Shown here: one piece after another, positions 27,277 to 36,606 of the stretch
Position numbering within the stretch: position 1 is the first letter of the stretch
Layout: every line of letters begins with the position of its first letter
DNA from: Bacillota bacterium
Lineage (GTDB): Bacteria; Bacillota; Clostridia; Ch29
Direction of reading: 5' to 3'
Length of the DNA: 64,000 nt
NCBI GenBank assembly: GCA_013540605.1
Contig: JABVCK010000029.1
Coordinates: forward strand, 346,296 to 410,295
Notes under the pieces: model-generated
Told to the model about the DNA's origin: nothing
Databases searched by the model: none
The model's input: the letters and a program-made list of their open reading frames with translations, nothing else
Program-made: the position numbers and the translations under genes

Positions 27277-28227
27277 ATGAGATGGATGGAATTAGCCGTA
27301 ACCACAAATAACGACGGAATGGACCTCGTTTCGAACCTGCTGTATGAGGCCGGGATAATGGGAGTTGTTATCGAGGACCCCGCTGACATCAAAGACTTGT
27401 TTCAGGATAGAGAAAGCTGGGATTACGTCGACCCCGGTCTGATAAAGGCGGATTCAGGGGAAGTGACCGTGAAAGGATATTTGCCCTTTGACGATACGTT
27501 GCACGACAGGATAGAAATGATTATGGAAGAGCTGCAAATCCTGAAAGAGGGAAACGCGCATTTAGGCTGCCTCAGCCTGGAAACAGGAGAGGTTGAGGAA
27601 GACGACTGGGCTGAGAGCTGGAAAAAATATTATAAGCCGATAAAAATAGGACAGAATATTATAATAAAGCCTTCATGGGAAATGTACGTTGAAAGCCAGG
27701 GAGACATAGTAATCGATCTGGACCCCGGAATGGCATTCGGTACAGGGACTCACGAGAGTACATCCCTTTGTATTGAGCTTTTGGAGAAATATGTGAAACC
27801 GGGTCATAGGGTGCTGGATATAGGCTGTGGAAGCGGTATTCTTGCCATCACTGCAGCAAAGCTGGGCGCAGGCGAAGTTGAAGCATATGATATACAGGAG
27901 CTGGCCGTGCGTATTGCTGCCGATAATGTAAAACGAAATAATGTTTCGGATGTAGTAAAGGTGGACAGGGGCAACCTTTTCGATAGGGTGGCAGGAGATG
28001 CAGATATAATAGTGGCAAATATTGTGGCCGATGTAATTATCAAGATGAGTGAGAGCGTGGAGAAATATTTGAAGCCCGGCGGCGTTTTCATTGTCTCCGG
28101 CATCATCAGGGAAAGGATGGATGAGGTCGCAGAGGTTCTGGAGAGTAAAGATATGATGATAATTGAAAAACTGCTCCTGAATGGATGGGGAGCGCTGGCT
28201 GCCTGTATGAAAGGACAGAAGATATGA
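27277..28227 (+). CDS. prmA: Ribosomal protein L11 methyltransferase PrmA
   Basis: SAM-dependent methyltransferase that trimethylates L11 residues. The N-terminal L11-binding domain is followed by DPGMAFGTGTHESTSLC near residue 148 and motif I LDIGCGSGILAITAAKLG near 178, with the NPP-type motif replaced by VANIVADV. Length is 316 residues. It overlaps rsmE by ATGA, so the two are translationally coupled; the dnaJ-prmA-rsmE order is conserved. Confidence 0.95.
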   Translation: MRWMELAVTTNNDGMDLVSNLLYEAGIMGVVIEDPADIKDLFQDRESWDYVDPGLIKADSGEVTVKGYLPFDDTLHDRIEMIMEELQILKEGNAHLGCLSLETGEVEEDDWAESWKKYYKPIKIGQNIIIKPSWEMYVESQGDIVIDLDPGMAFGTGTHESTSLCIELLEKYVKPGHRVLDIGCGSGILAITAAKLGAGEVEAYDIQELAVRIAADNVKRNNVSDVVKVDRGNLFDRVAGDADIIVANIVADVIIKMSESVEKYLKPGGVFIVSGIIRERMDEVAEVLESKDMMIIEKLLLNGWGALAACMKGQKI

Positions 28228-28970
28228 ACAGATTTTATGTGGATAAAAGGGATTTTGACGGTAAAAGAGTTAAAATAAGTGGCGAAGATGTAAAGCATAT
28301 AACCAAGGTCCTTCGCCTCGGGGTAGGGGATAAGGTTGTTCTCTGCGACGGTGACAACTCCGATTACGACGGGGAGATTCAGAAGATTATAAAGGATGAG
28401 ATTTTTGTAACCGTTAATAATTCCAGACCTACGGGGACAGAAGCCCCTATTGACATAACACTGTTTCAGGCAGTACCAAAAAGCACCAAGATGGATTTTA
28501 TCATCCAGAAGGGAACAGAGCTGGGGGTTAAAAGGTTTGTCCCCGTTACAACCGCGAGAACCGTGGTAAGGATTGAAAGTGATAAGGACGAGCAAAGAAA
28601 GATTGCGAGGTGGCAGAGGATTGCCCTTGAAGCCGCAAAGCAAAGCAGGAGAGGCATAATCCCTGAAGTAACCGGTACCGTAAGCTTTCAAACGGCCCTG
28701 GATATGATGAAAGAATGTGACCTCCCTATACTGCCCTATGTTGGGGAAAGAAGCCGTTCATTGAGATCCATTTCCTGTGCCGACGGGCTGAAAACAATCG
28801 CGGTTTTTGTCGGTCCTGAGGGCGGCTTTGAGGAGAAAGAGGTGGAGCAGGCCAGAAACAGGGGTATAATAACAATAAAAATGGGCCCCAGGATATTCAG
28901 AACGGAGACAGCCGGAATGGTCCTTACGGCGGTACTGATGTACAGGTTCGGGGACATAGGAGGATTGTAA
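28224..28970 (+). CDS. rsmE: 16S rRNA (uracil1498-N3)-methyltransferase RsmE
   Basis: SPOUT-class enzyme that methylates N3 of U1498. The PUA-like N-terminus has FYVDKRDFDGKRVKISGEDVKHITKVLRL. The knot region has VFVGPEGGFEEKEVEQA and MGPRIFRTETAGMVLTAVLMYRFGD. The 248-residue length is typical. The start ATG overlaps the prmA stop, and its stop overlaps the mtaB start (TAATG). Confidence 0.95.
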   Translation: MNRFYVDKRDFDGKRVKISGEDVKHITKVLRLGVGDKVVLCDGDNSDYDGEIQKIIKDEIFVTVNNSRPTGTEAPIDITLFQAVPKSTKMDFIIQKGTELGVKRFVPVTTARTVVRIESDKDEQRKIARWQRIALEAAKQSRRGIIPEVTGTVSFQTALDMMKECDLPILPYVGERSRSLRSISCADGLKTIAVFVGPEGGFEEKEVEQARNRGIITIKMGPRIFRTETAGMVLTAVLMYRFGDIGGL

Positions 28971-30277
28971 TGAAGTCTGTGGCGTTTTTCACCCTCGGGT
29001 GTAAAGTAAACCAATACGAGACCGAAGGGATGGAAGAGTTGTTCAGAAAGCATGGTTATGGTGTAACCTCCTTTGATGAGAAAGCGGATGTATACGTAAT
29101 AAACACCTGTACCGTTACACACCATGGCGATAGTAAATCCAGGCAGGTGATACGAAGGGCGAAGAGACGGAATCCTGATGCCCTTGTGGTTGTGGTGGGC
29201 TGCTATGTCCAGGTTGCTCCCGATGAAGTGATGGCGATTCCCGGGGTTGACCTTGTGGTAGGCACAGCGGAAAAAACCAGGATTGTTGAGCTTGTTGAGC
29301 GGGCGGCAGAAAGCACAGGGCCTGTCAATGCCGTTAAGGATATTGAAGAAATTGTGGAGTTCGAAGAGCTTGAACTGGAATACATGCACGAGGGGAGAAC
29401 CCGGGCCTTTGTCAAGATACAGGAAGGGTGCCGGCAGTTCTGCACTTACTGTATTATTCCCTATGCAAGGGGACCATTGCGAAGCAGGGATCCAGGTAGA
29501 ATTTACGGGCAGGTTGAAAAACTGGTGAGGTTGGGTTATCAGGAGGTCGTGCTGACAGGGATTCACGTCACATCGTACGGAAAGGACCTCAGGAAGAATA
29601 CCGGACTGATCGACATAGTCAAAGAACTGGATAAAATTGAAGGGTTGAAGCGTATACGGCTCAGTTCTCTTGAACCAACCTACCTGACCGAAAGAATAAT
29701 AGCGGAGATAGCACGGTTGGACAAGGTGTGCCGGCATTTCCACCTGTCCCTCCAGAGCGGCTGCGATGAAACACTTAAGAGGATGGGGCGCAGGTATACA
29801 ACAAAGGAATACAGGAAAACTGTCGACATACTAAGGGAATGCATTCCGGGGGTGGCGATAACCACCGACATAATGGTGGGTTTTCCCGGGGAAACCGATG
29901 AAGAGTTTAATATAACTTATGAGTTTCTCAAAGAGATAAGCTTAAGCAATATGCATGTTTTTAAGTATTCTCCCAGAAAAGGGACGCCGGCTGCCGGATA
30001 TAAAGGGCAGATACAAGCGGGCGTTAAAGATGAAAGAAGCAGCAGGCTGATCGAACTGGCCGGAAAATGCAGGAAGATTTTCCATGACGGATTTGTGGGA
30101 CAGGAGCTTGAGGTCCTTTTTGAGCAGGAAAGCGGATACAGAGAGGGTTTCTACGAAGGGTTATCCGATAACTATATCAAGGTAATGGTTCCGGGCGGTG
30201 AAGAACTCAAAAACCGGATAAGAAAGGTCAGGTTGAATATCAGCAAAGAAGATTTTATGGAAGGACATCTTGCTTAA
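28970..30277 (+). CDS. mtaB: tRNA t6A37 methylthiotransferase MtaB
   Basis: Radical SAM methylthiotransferase that converts t6A37 to ms2t6A37 in tRNAs reading ANN codons. The N-terminus TLGCKVNQYETEGMEELF and NTCTVTHHGDSKSRQVIRRA is the MtaB/YqeV type. The radical SAM motif CRQFCTYC is near residue 155, with a C-terminal TRAM-like end. 435 residues. It is a second member of the family in this window besides MiaB. Confidence 0.94.
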   Translation: MKSVAFFTLGCKVNQYETEGMEELFRKHGYGVTSFDEKADVYVINTCTVTHHGDSKSRQVIRRAKRRNPDALVVVVGCYVQVAPDEVMAIPGVDLVVGTAEKTRIVELVERAAESTGPVNAVKDIEEIVEFEELELEYMHEGRTRAFVKIQEGCRQFCTYCIIPYARGPLRSRDPGRIYGQVEKLVRLGYQEVVLTGIHVTSYGKDLRKNTGLIDIVKELDKIEGLKRIRLSSLEPTYLTERIIAEIARLDKVCRHFHLSLQSGCDETLKRMGRRYTTKEYRKTVDILRECIPGVAITTDIMVGFPGETDEEFNITYEFLKEISLSNMHVFKYSPRKGTPAAGYKGQIQAGVKDERSSRLIELAGKCRKIFHDGFVGQELEVLFEQESGYREGFYEGLSDNYIKVMVPGGEELKNRIRKVRLNISKEDFMEGHLA

Positions 30278-30363
30278 AATTTTTAATACGGCGGAAGGAT
30301 TTGCTTTCCTGCTGTTGAATACATAAAATTATGGTTCGATTACCGGACAAGGAGGTGATTTTC

Positions 30364-30708
30364 TTGTCGGATTGCATATTCTGTAAAATAATAGATGGTG
30401 AGATTCCCGGGGACATGGTTTACCAGGACGACAGGGTTGTTGCTATCAACGACATCGACCCGAAAGCCCCGGTGCATATATTGATTATGCCGAAGAAGCA
30501 CATTCCTTCCCTCCTGGAGGTGGAGCAAGAGGAACAAAATATCCTCTCTCACATCATGATGGTTGCTGCCAGGCTTGCCAGAGAAAAGGGCATATCGGAG
30601 AAGGGTTTCAGGGTAGTAAACAACTGCGGGGAAGAAGGCGGTCAGAGTGTAGGGCATATTCATTTCCACCTGCTTGGTGGACGATATATGCAGTGGCCTC
30701 CCGGCTAA
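30364..30708 (+). CDS. HIT family protein (HinT-like)
   Basis: Histidine triad nucleotide-binding protein, likely a purine nucleoside phosphoramidase. It starts SDCIFCKIIDGEIPG with the zinc-ligand cysteines of the HinT branch and ends with the triad VGHIHFHLLGGRYMQWPPG. I chose TTG at 30364 because a perfect AAGGAGGTGATT lies eight bases before it; an upstream ATG at 30331 would lack a site. 114 residues. It lies between mtaB and rpsU, the usual Firmicutes order. Confidence 0.93.
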   Translation: MSDCIFCKIIDGEIPGDMVYQDDRVVAINDIDPKAPVHILIMPKKHIPSLLEVEQEEQNILSHIMMVAARLAREKGISEKGFRVVNNCGEEGGQSVGHIHFHLLGGRYMQWPPG

Positions 30709-30712
30709 AATA

Positions 30713-30742
30713 TTGACACACAAAAATCAGATGTTATATAAT
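30713..30742 (+). promoter_or_regulatory. Sigma-A promoter for rpsU-yqeY
   Basis: TTGACA (30713-30718) and TATAAT (30737-30742) with an 18-base spacer. It gives a leader of about 85 bases before rpsU. Confidence 0.82.
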
Positions 30743-30832
30743 TAGGGGTGTTGCTTGTACTAAGCAAGAGCTGCAGCATCGACTGAAACAGGATTATGTT
30801 GAATTGTTTGTAGCGGAGGGAGGGAGATATGA

Positions 30833-31018
30833 GTGTCTGAGATAAAAGTTAGGGATAACGAATCTCTCGATAACGCTCTTAGACGTTTTAAGAGGGAATG
30901 CGCTAAATCTGGTGTTCTTGCAGAAGTTAGAAAAAGGGAACACTATGAGAAACCAAGCGTGAGAAGAAAAAAGAAGTCTGAAGCGGCAAGAAAAAGAAAA
31001 TCGAAGAGCCGATATTAA
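30833..31018 (+). CDS. rpsU: 30S ribosomal protein S21
   Basis: 61 residues, [21 protein letters not shown], with a strongly basic C-terminus rich in [18 protein letters not shown]. It starts at GTG after GGAGGGAGGG. An ATG four bases upstream opens a three-codon frame (Met-Ser-Val-stop) overlapping the GTG, which may influence initiation. It is followed by yqeY, the conserved pair. Confidence 0.96.
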   Translation: MSEIKVRDNESLDNALRRFKRECAKSGVLAEVRKREHYEKPSVRRKKKSEAARKRKSKSRY

Positions 31019-31036
31019 GGAAATGGGGGTGAAAAC

Positions 31037-31480
31037 ATGTCCCTCAAACAAAGGCTTTTGGACGACATGAGGACTGCCATGAAAAACAGGGATGCTTTCC
31101 GGAAGAACATTCTGAGCATGGCAAGGGCTGCCATACTGCAGGTTGAGAAGGACCAGAGGGTGGACCTTGATGACCAGGGAGTGATAGAAGTTCTTTCAAA
31201 GGAAGCAAAGCTGAGGAAAGAGGCCATTGAGGATTTTAGGAAGGGTAACAGGCAGGACCTTGTGGAGAAGAACGAAAGAGAGATAGAAATTCTTCAGGAA
31301 TACCTCCCTCAACAGCTTTCAGAAGAAGAAATAGAAGAGATAGTGAAACAAACCATAAACGAGGTCGGCGCTAACAGCATAAGAGATATGGGAAAGGTGA
31401 TGGGGGCAATCATGCCGAAGGTAAAAGGAAGGGCCGAAGGCAGCGTAGTAAACAGGTTTGTGAAAGAGTATTTGCAGTGA
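31037..31480 (+). CDS. yqeY: GatB/YqeY domain protein
   Basis: 147 residues. It resembles the tRNA-binding tail domain of GatB: SLKQRLLDDMRTAMKNRDAFRKNILSMARAAI at the start and IEVLSKEAKLRKEAIEDFRKG in the middle. It ends with MGKVMGAIMPKVKGRAEGSVVNRFVKE. The exact function is unknown. It is co-transcribed with rpsU and closed by a terminator. Confidence 0.93.
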   Translation: MSLKQRLLDDMRTAMKNRDAFRKNILSMARAAILQVEKDQRVDLDDQGVIEVLSKEAKLRKEAIEDFRKGNRQDLVEKNEREIEILQEYLPQQLSEEEIEEIVKQTINEVGANSIRDMGKVMGAIMPKVKGRAEGSVVNRFVKEYLQ

Positions 31481-31487
31481 AGGGATA

Positions 31488-31515
31488 AGACCCGGACAAA
31501 GCTCCGGGTCTTTTT
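31488..31515 (+). terminator. Terminator after yqeY
   Basis: Perfect 9-bp stem AGACCCGGA/TCCGGGTCT with a 6-base loop and a following T-run. Confidence 0.9.
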
Positions 31516-31604
31516 GAGTCTTGCTTAATATTTTCTTTACAAATTCGTTGTAGAATAGAATCGGTGGGACATATTGAAGCAAACAAAGCTGGAGGGATGG
31601 GTAC

Positions 31605-32129
31605 ATGAAAAAAAGGTGTATGACAGTGGTTTCAGTAATGATTTTAACACTAGCTCTCGCCGGATGCGCTGCTAATAGTTTTTCAGCAAATAATCCCGGG
31701 GGGCATAACAGCGATGAGGATATAAAGCTATATACAAGCGGGGACGGTTGGTCCTTTGAATACCCAAAAACCTGGGACAAAGTGGAGAAGGGTTTTGTAC
31801 AGGAAACGGCAACAGGGAAAACAATCGTTTTTGATGTGAAGGAGTGCACAGAGGAGGAATTGGAAGAGTGGCTCCGGGCGGAAATCAGCCGGAAGCTCAA
31901 TGCAGAAGAAGCTGATAATGAGCTGGTTGAACCCCTGACGAATATAGAAAAAAATCATCTTACACTATATACTTATACGATTAAATCAAAGGGTGACGGC
32001 TCAGAGGCGCTTTTAAAAAATGCGGTTTTTTATGACGGAAAAAGGAGATACGAACTGAGAACCACTGTTCCTCCGGTTGCAGAAGAAGAGTTTAACCATG
32101 CAATAGACACTTTCCGGGTGGATAAATAA
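31605..32129 (+). CDS. Lipoprotein of unknown function
   Basis: 174 residues. The signal peptide ends in the lipobox LAGC (MKKRCMTVVSVMILTLALAGCAANS), so it is a membrane-anchored exported protein. The mature part contains SGDGWSFEYPKTWDKVEKGF and later VFYDGKRRYELRTTVPP, a layout seen in PsbP-like/DUF1795-type lipoproteins where the first strands read WSFEYPxxW. That assignment is by motif shape only. The gene stands between two terminator or gap regions, followed 60 bases later by another lipoprotein gene. Confidence 0.7.
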   Translation: MKKRCMTVVSVMILTLALAGCAANSFSANNPGGHNSDEDIKLYTSGDGWSFEYPKTWDKVEKGFVQETATGKTIVFDVKECTEEELEEWLRAEISRKLNAEEADNELVEPLTNIEKNHLTLYTYTIKSKGDGSEALLKNAVFYDGKRRYELRTTVPPVAEEEFNHAIDTFRVDK

Positions 32130-32191
32130 TAGCAGGTTTCAACGGACTGAACAACGGGCATAGATTGTATATATTGAATGGAGGAAAGCCA

Positions 32192-34594
32192 ATGAAAAAA
32201 TCTTTGATATTGATGCTGTGCTTCGTTCTACTGCTGGGCGTTTCATGCTCAAAACCAGGCAATTCCGGTAATGCACCGGGAGAAGAACCTGTGGCACAGG
32301 CGCCGGAGGAGAATGGAAACCCGCCTAAACTAACAATGGTTAAAGGGGGTAAGGAGTATGGAACTTCCCTGGGCAGTTATATATGGAATGTAAAGGGTAA
32401 CACAAGACATGTCGAAGCAGTTTGGCCGCCCATTCTTCCGGATATTGCCGTTCCGCTTGAGCAGGGTGAAGAGCTGCAGCTGATGATTGAAGGTATGCTG
32501 AAGGAGCCGTATTGGGTGGCGGTTAAGGTCTATTCTGAAGATGTGTTGTATTATGGAGATATAAACGAAGTAAAGGAAATCAGTTCGACAGAAGTGGATC
32601 CTGAAAGTTTTGTTAAGGATGGCAGGGGTATAGCATTCGGCTACAGATTCCCCGAAATAGGGGTTCAGCAGTATAATAGGAGGTATTTTCTAGAAATCAG
32701 TGTTGTATGGCGTGAGGGAGATACGGTTACCGGTAATGTGACCTATTACGGAAGAATCAATGAAGCGCCCGGTGAGACAGTTGAAGCCATAGAAACTATC
32801 CTGAAAGGGTTTATGGATGCAAGCTGGAGCGGGTCAAAGAAGGATGCCGAGAAATACCTGGATCAGATTGTACGCAGCTATGCGGATAAGGGCGAAGGCA
32901 GGGAAATGTCGACCTTTGCCTCATTGTCAGAAGGTTCGGGGTGGGAACTGTTACTATGGGGTGATAAGGACAGGAAGTTCACGATGCTGGACCAGCCTGT
33001 AATAACGATTGCCAGCATAGGCCCTGAGATGGGAGGACCCTATGCGGAGGCTGAAGTACACTACAGTATAGAGGTAACAGAGAACGGCAGTAAACAGAAG
33101 TGGCTGTTCAAGGAATATTACGGCCTGCAGAAAGAGAATGGAGAGTGGAAAATCACCAGGATTAGCCGGACTGGAAGGCCGGTCCTTTCCTCTACGGGGG
33201 AGATTGGCTGGGAAGTGGGCATGGTAAAGCAGGGGAGACTGCTCAAACTGGGTCCCTTCACCGGAATAAGCCTGTACCAGAGCCAGGGAAGCCCTAATGA
33301 ACAGTATGCAGCATTTACGGCAAACAATTTCGGCATATCTGAAATCTGGATGGTCAATATCCTCTCGGGTGAGGCCAAGGAGGTTTTTCAGCTTGATTCG
33401 ATAGAAACCCCCGGTTATCAGGTCAGGAACGGATTGGTACTGCTTCGGGTCAAGGATGACGGGAAGGCTGTATTTATGGTGTATGGCAATATCAACACCG
33501 GTCCCTTTGCGGGACAGCAGGGGTTCTGGGTTGCAGAAAAGGGGATCCGGGACAAGGAAAGCACGACGCTGGCTTTCGTTCCGGCAGCAAGGGCTGATTA
33601 TTTCGAATCGCTTAAGATGACCGCAGACGGCAGGTTCCTGATGATACAGAAAAACGAGCAGCTGTACAGGATTGACCTTGCAGATGGCAGCAGCAAAGTG
33701 CTCAGGGAGGATATGCCAGGATACCTCGTCATGGTATTATACAGTGAAGATGGTTCGTTAATGGCCTGGGAGACAAGGGAGAAGGGTGAACAGGTGATTT
33801 TAGTGTATAATCCAATCCTTGAAAAAGAAATCCTATTGAAATCTCCCGATAATAACCTCAGGATTGACCTGGTCGGGATTTACGGCGGCAGAATAGCAGC
33901 TTCCCTGTGCCTCCCGGAGAACATACAGCAGGGAGAGGATGGGGATTGGGCAGTTGGAACAGAAAGAATTCTCTTGTACGATGAAAACGGACAGGTGACC
34001 GGAGATATTGTCCCACCCGATGGGAAACGTCTGGGGATCTTTGCATATGATGAAAAGAGCGGCGCTTACTACTATACCGCCGGTTATATCGGAACCAAGA
34101 CAGAACCGTGGATGGGAGATATACCCATAAAATACCTGCACAGTACCGGAGTATACAAGCGGCCTGCAAATGGGGATGTTTCTGTAATGGTTTCCGAAGC
34201 AGACGGTGAACTCATATACTTCAGGGATATGGCAGAACAACTGGTGTTCTGGTATATTTCACAGTACGACCAGGGAGGCAGTACAATAGAAAAGGGTATG
34301 CTTATATCGGAAGATGGATCCATTACCCCGGTAGAAAGAAGCTTCGATTATACAAGCGACAAAGGATTTTTTCTCCTTAGCGTAGGGGACAGAATTTATA
34401 CGAGAACGATAGACAGGGTTGAAGGGAGGACATATCTCAAGGAAAAAATCGGGAACGCGGAGGAAATCCTGTTCTCGGGTGCCTTTGAGATTTACCAGAG
34501 CAGCAATGTAGGCTCAACTGTATTGATTGCAACCGAGCCCGCAAATTTCCAACCTTATCCTCAGAAGGCGTATCTTTACATTATTAAAAACTAG
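32192..34594 (+). CDS. Large lipoprotein with beta-propeller-like region
   Basis: 800 residues from the ATG at 32192, which follows GGAGGAAAG. The start MKKSLILMLCFVLLLGVSCSKPG has a lipobox (GVSC). The N-terminal third has TSLGSYIWNVKGNTRHVEAVWPP and a domain ending around 'EEYYGLQKENGEWKITRIS'-like sequence, as in DUF4829-type folds. The middle contains several WD/PD40-like strands (DGRFLMIQKNEQLYRIDLADGS, EDGSLMAWETREKGEQVILVYNP), suggesting a propeller. It is probably an extracytoplasmic, perhaps regulatory or germination-related, lipoprotein. I do not recognise a named family. Confidence 0.65.
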   Translation: MKKSLILMLCFVLLLGVSCSKPGNSGNAPGEEPVAQAPEENGNPPKLTMVKGGKEYGTSLGSYIWNVKGNTRHVEAVWPPILPDIAVPLEQGEELQLMIEGMLKEPYWVAVKVYSEDVLYYGDINEVKEISSTEVDPESFVKDGRGIAFGYRFPEIGVQQYNRRYFLEISVVWREGDTVTGNVTYYGRINEAPGETVEAIETILKGFMDASWSGSKKDAEKYLDQIVRSYADKGEGREMSTFASLSEGSGWELLLWGDKDRKFTMLDQPVITIASIGPEMGGPYAEAEVHYSIEVTENGSKQKWLFKEYYGLQKENGEWKITRISRTGRPVLSSTGEIGWEVGMVKQGRLLKLGPFTGISLYQSQGSPNEQYAAFTANNFGISEIWMVNILSGEAKEVFQLDSIETPGYQVRNGLVLLRVKDDGKAVFMVYGNINTGPFAGQQGFWVAEKGIRDKESTTLAFVPAARADYFESLKMTADGRFLMIQKNEQLYRIDLADGSSKVLREDMPGYLVMVLYSEDGSLMAWETREKGEQVILVYNPILEKEILLKSPDNNLRIDLVGIYGGRIAASLCLPENIQQGEDGDWAVGTERILLYDENGQVTGDIVPPDGKRLGIFAYDEKSGAYYYTAGYIGTKTEPWMGDIPIKYLHSTGVYKRPANGDVSVMVSEADGELIYFRDMAEQLVFWYISQYDQGGSTIEKGMLISEDGSITPVERSFDYTSDKGFFLLSVGDRIYTRTIDRVEGRTYLKEKIGNAEEILFSGAFEIYQSSNVGSTVLIATEPANFQPYPQKAYLYIIKN

Positions 34595-34693
34595 CACCTA
34601 ACCCCATCCCCATAAATTGGAATATAAGAGATAATCGGTCTTATGCTATAATTAAAATAGTAGGAATACCGGCTAGGGGAAGGGGGTTTGTGG

Positions 34694-36514
34694 ATGAGGC
34701 GGAATTTTGTTGGGGTCTTAATCGTTGTTTTGTTGTTCTCAATGATTGCGGTAATTCCTAGAGGCTATTCGCAGCTAAACTTAAGATTCGATTATCTTTT
34801 TGACAGCAATAGTGGAACGATAGAGGTCAACCTCACCACTCCCGTTTATATTACCAGTATTCCTATTGAAATCTACGACAGTGAAGGCAAATTGATAGTT
34901 AAAAGAGACCTGGAGCAGTACTTCACCAAACGCATCGAGAACACCAGATTTAATAGGTACATCCTGAATATGGATATACCGGAAAAGCTTCCGATCAGGG
35001 CAGTCTTATTTCCCGGTTCATCCATAGAAAGAACCTATATGCTCAACGTTCCCCAGGTTGATATTGACATCAAAAACAGGGAAGTTAAGGTGTACCTGGA
35101 GAAAAACAGTGCATATAATCTGACCTTTGTTAATGGAAGTATGACCAGTAAACACTCGGTGCTGGCGGAGAAGGACGGATGGCACCGGGTTGATGTCAGC
35201 GAAGTGCCGAATGAACTGCTGCTCCCCGGTACGGCCTTATACTCAACGATTACTTTCCCCGGCGGGTTGAGTACGTCTGTTACAAGGTATATACCACGGA
35301 TTGTTGTAGAAGCAGGGAAGGAGTATCTTAAGGTTAAGGGATGGGGTCTCAGCGGGGAAACCCCGGAAATCAAAGTATACGATAGAAACTCGAATATTAA
35401 ATCAAAGGTTGGAGGCACCCTATACCAAAAAAACGGGGAATTTGTGTTTCAGAATAGTTTTGAAGAAACGATAAGGGAAGTAAGGGATGGCGACAGGATA
35501 GCATACAAAGAGAAGGGTTACAGCTTTCAGTTTGACATACCTTATTTTTACGCCACATACAGAAAAAGCGAAAACGCTATTACCGGTACGGTAAACAGGG
35601 AAGGGAGAGTAGTATTCCAGTACGGCTCAAAGCTGCTTGAGGCTGTCCCGGATAATAGGGGAAGGTTTAGGATTGACATCGGCGAGGATCCGGAAGTACA
35701 AAAACTGGTTACCATTAAGGGGGGATACATTTCCCCGTCCGGCAACGAATACTGGAAACGGTTCAACTGGAGAAACGTGTTCATGGTAAGCCCCCTTGAC
35801 AGCAGTCCGGTGATTGACCTCAGGGTAATGACATACAATATCCATCACGCCATTTCGCCCGACGGAAGGATAGATATCGACGGTATCGCCCGGGTAATAG
35901 AAGAAAGCGGTGCTCAGGTGGTGGGGCTGCAGGAAGTGGATAAAAGGTTTATCCGGACCCTATTTATGGACCAGACCAGAAGGCTCGCAGAAAAGCTTGA
36001 TATGTACTATTATTTTGGAGATGCACTAAATATTCTGGGGGCGGAATACGGGAATGCGATCTTAAGCAAGTTTCCGATCATCAGCGTCAGCAACCTGCAG
36101 TTGGATAGTAAAGAGGAGAGCAGGGGGGTGCTTTCCGCGCGCATTGACGTAAACGGAAAGGAAATAAACTTTTTGGTCACCCACCTTTCACTTAACAGAA
36201 GTACGAGAAACAGGCAGCTGCAGCAGATAAAAAGCTACCTGGAAATTCTGGAAGGCGAAGTCATACTGGTGGGAGATTTCAATTCTGCCCCTGACAGCGG
36301 CGAAATAATGTATATCAGCAGGGAACTCAAGGAAGTAGTTGGCGATCTTGAAAAGAATGAACTGCACACTTTCCAAAGAAGAGACGGTACCAGGGTACAG
36401 ATAGACTATATCTTTGTGTCTCCGGAGATCGCTTCGAGGGAGGCATTCACGATTGATTCGGATGCGTCGGATCATTTGCCTCTTGTGGCGGATATTCGCA
36501 TAAAGGATATTTAG
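34694..36514 (+). CDS. Exported endonuclease/exonuclease/phosphatase-family protein
   Basis: 606 residues. An N-terminal hydrophobic segment (FVGVLIVVLLFSMIAVI) serves as signal or anchor. Residues ~25-370 form an unrecognised beta-rich part. The C-terminal ~230 residues are an EEP (DNase I-like) domain: VMTYNIHHAISPDGRIDIDGIARVI, GLQEVDKR (metal-binding Glu), LVGDFNSAPDSGE and SDHLPLVADI (catalytic Asp/His). The substrate could be a nucleic acid, phosphoinositide or other phosphodiester. ATG at 34694 follows GGGGAAGGGGG; a TTG two codons upstream is possible. Confidence 0.8.
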   Translation: MRRNFVGVLIVVLLFSMIAVIPRGYSQLNLRFDYLFDSNSGTIEVNLTTPVYITSIPIEIYDSEGKLIVKRDLEQYFTKRIENTRFNRYILNMDIPEKLPIRAVLFPGSSIERTYMLNVPQVDIDIKNREVKVYLEKNSAYNLTFVNGSMTSKHSVLAEKDGWHRVDVSEVPNELLLPGTALYSTITFPGGLSTSVTRYIPRIVVEAGKEYLKVKGWGLSGETPEIKVYDRNSNIKSKVGGTLYQKNGEFVFQNSFEETIREVRDGDRIAYKEKGYSFQFDIPYFYATYRKSENAITGTVNREGRVVFQYGSKLLEAVPDNRGRFRIDIGEDPEVQKLVTIKGGYISPSGNEYWKRFNWRNVFMVSPLDSSPVIDLRVMTYNIHHAISPDGRIDIDGIARVIEESGAQVVGLQEVDKRFIRTLFMDQTRRLAEKLDMYYYFGDALNILGAEYGNAILSKFPIISVSNLQLDSKEESRGVLSARIDVNGKEINFLVTHLSLNRSTRNRQLQQIKSYLEILEGEVILVGDFNSAPDSGEIMYISRELKEVVGDLEKNELHTFQRRDGTRVQIDYIFVSPEIASREAFTIDSDASDHLPLVADIRIKDI

Positions 36515-36517
36515 CAT

Positions 36518-36551
36518 GGGGATTATTTTTAAAATAATCCCGCGTTTTTTA
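36518..36551 (+). terminator. Terminator after the EEP-family gene
   Basis: GGGATTATT/AATAATCCC stem with a short T/A loop, then GCG and six T residues. Confidence 0.8.
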
Positions 36552-36561
36552 TTGTAAGAAA

Positions 36562-36590
36562 TAGACAAATTAAATATAATGTTAATGTAC
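36562..36590 (+). promoter_or_regulatory. Promoter of the nfeD-floA operon
   Basis: TAGACA (36562-36567), 17-base spacer, TATAAT (36585-36590). It lies about 16 bases before the nfeD start. Confidence 0.65.
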
Positions 36591-36606
36591 AGGAGGAGGG
36601 AATACT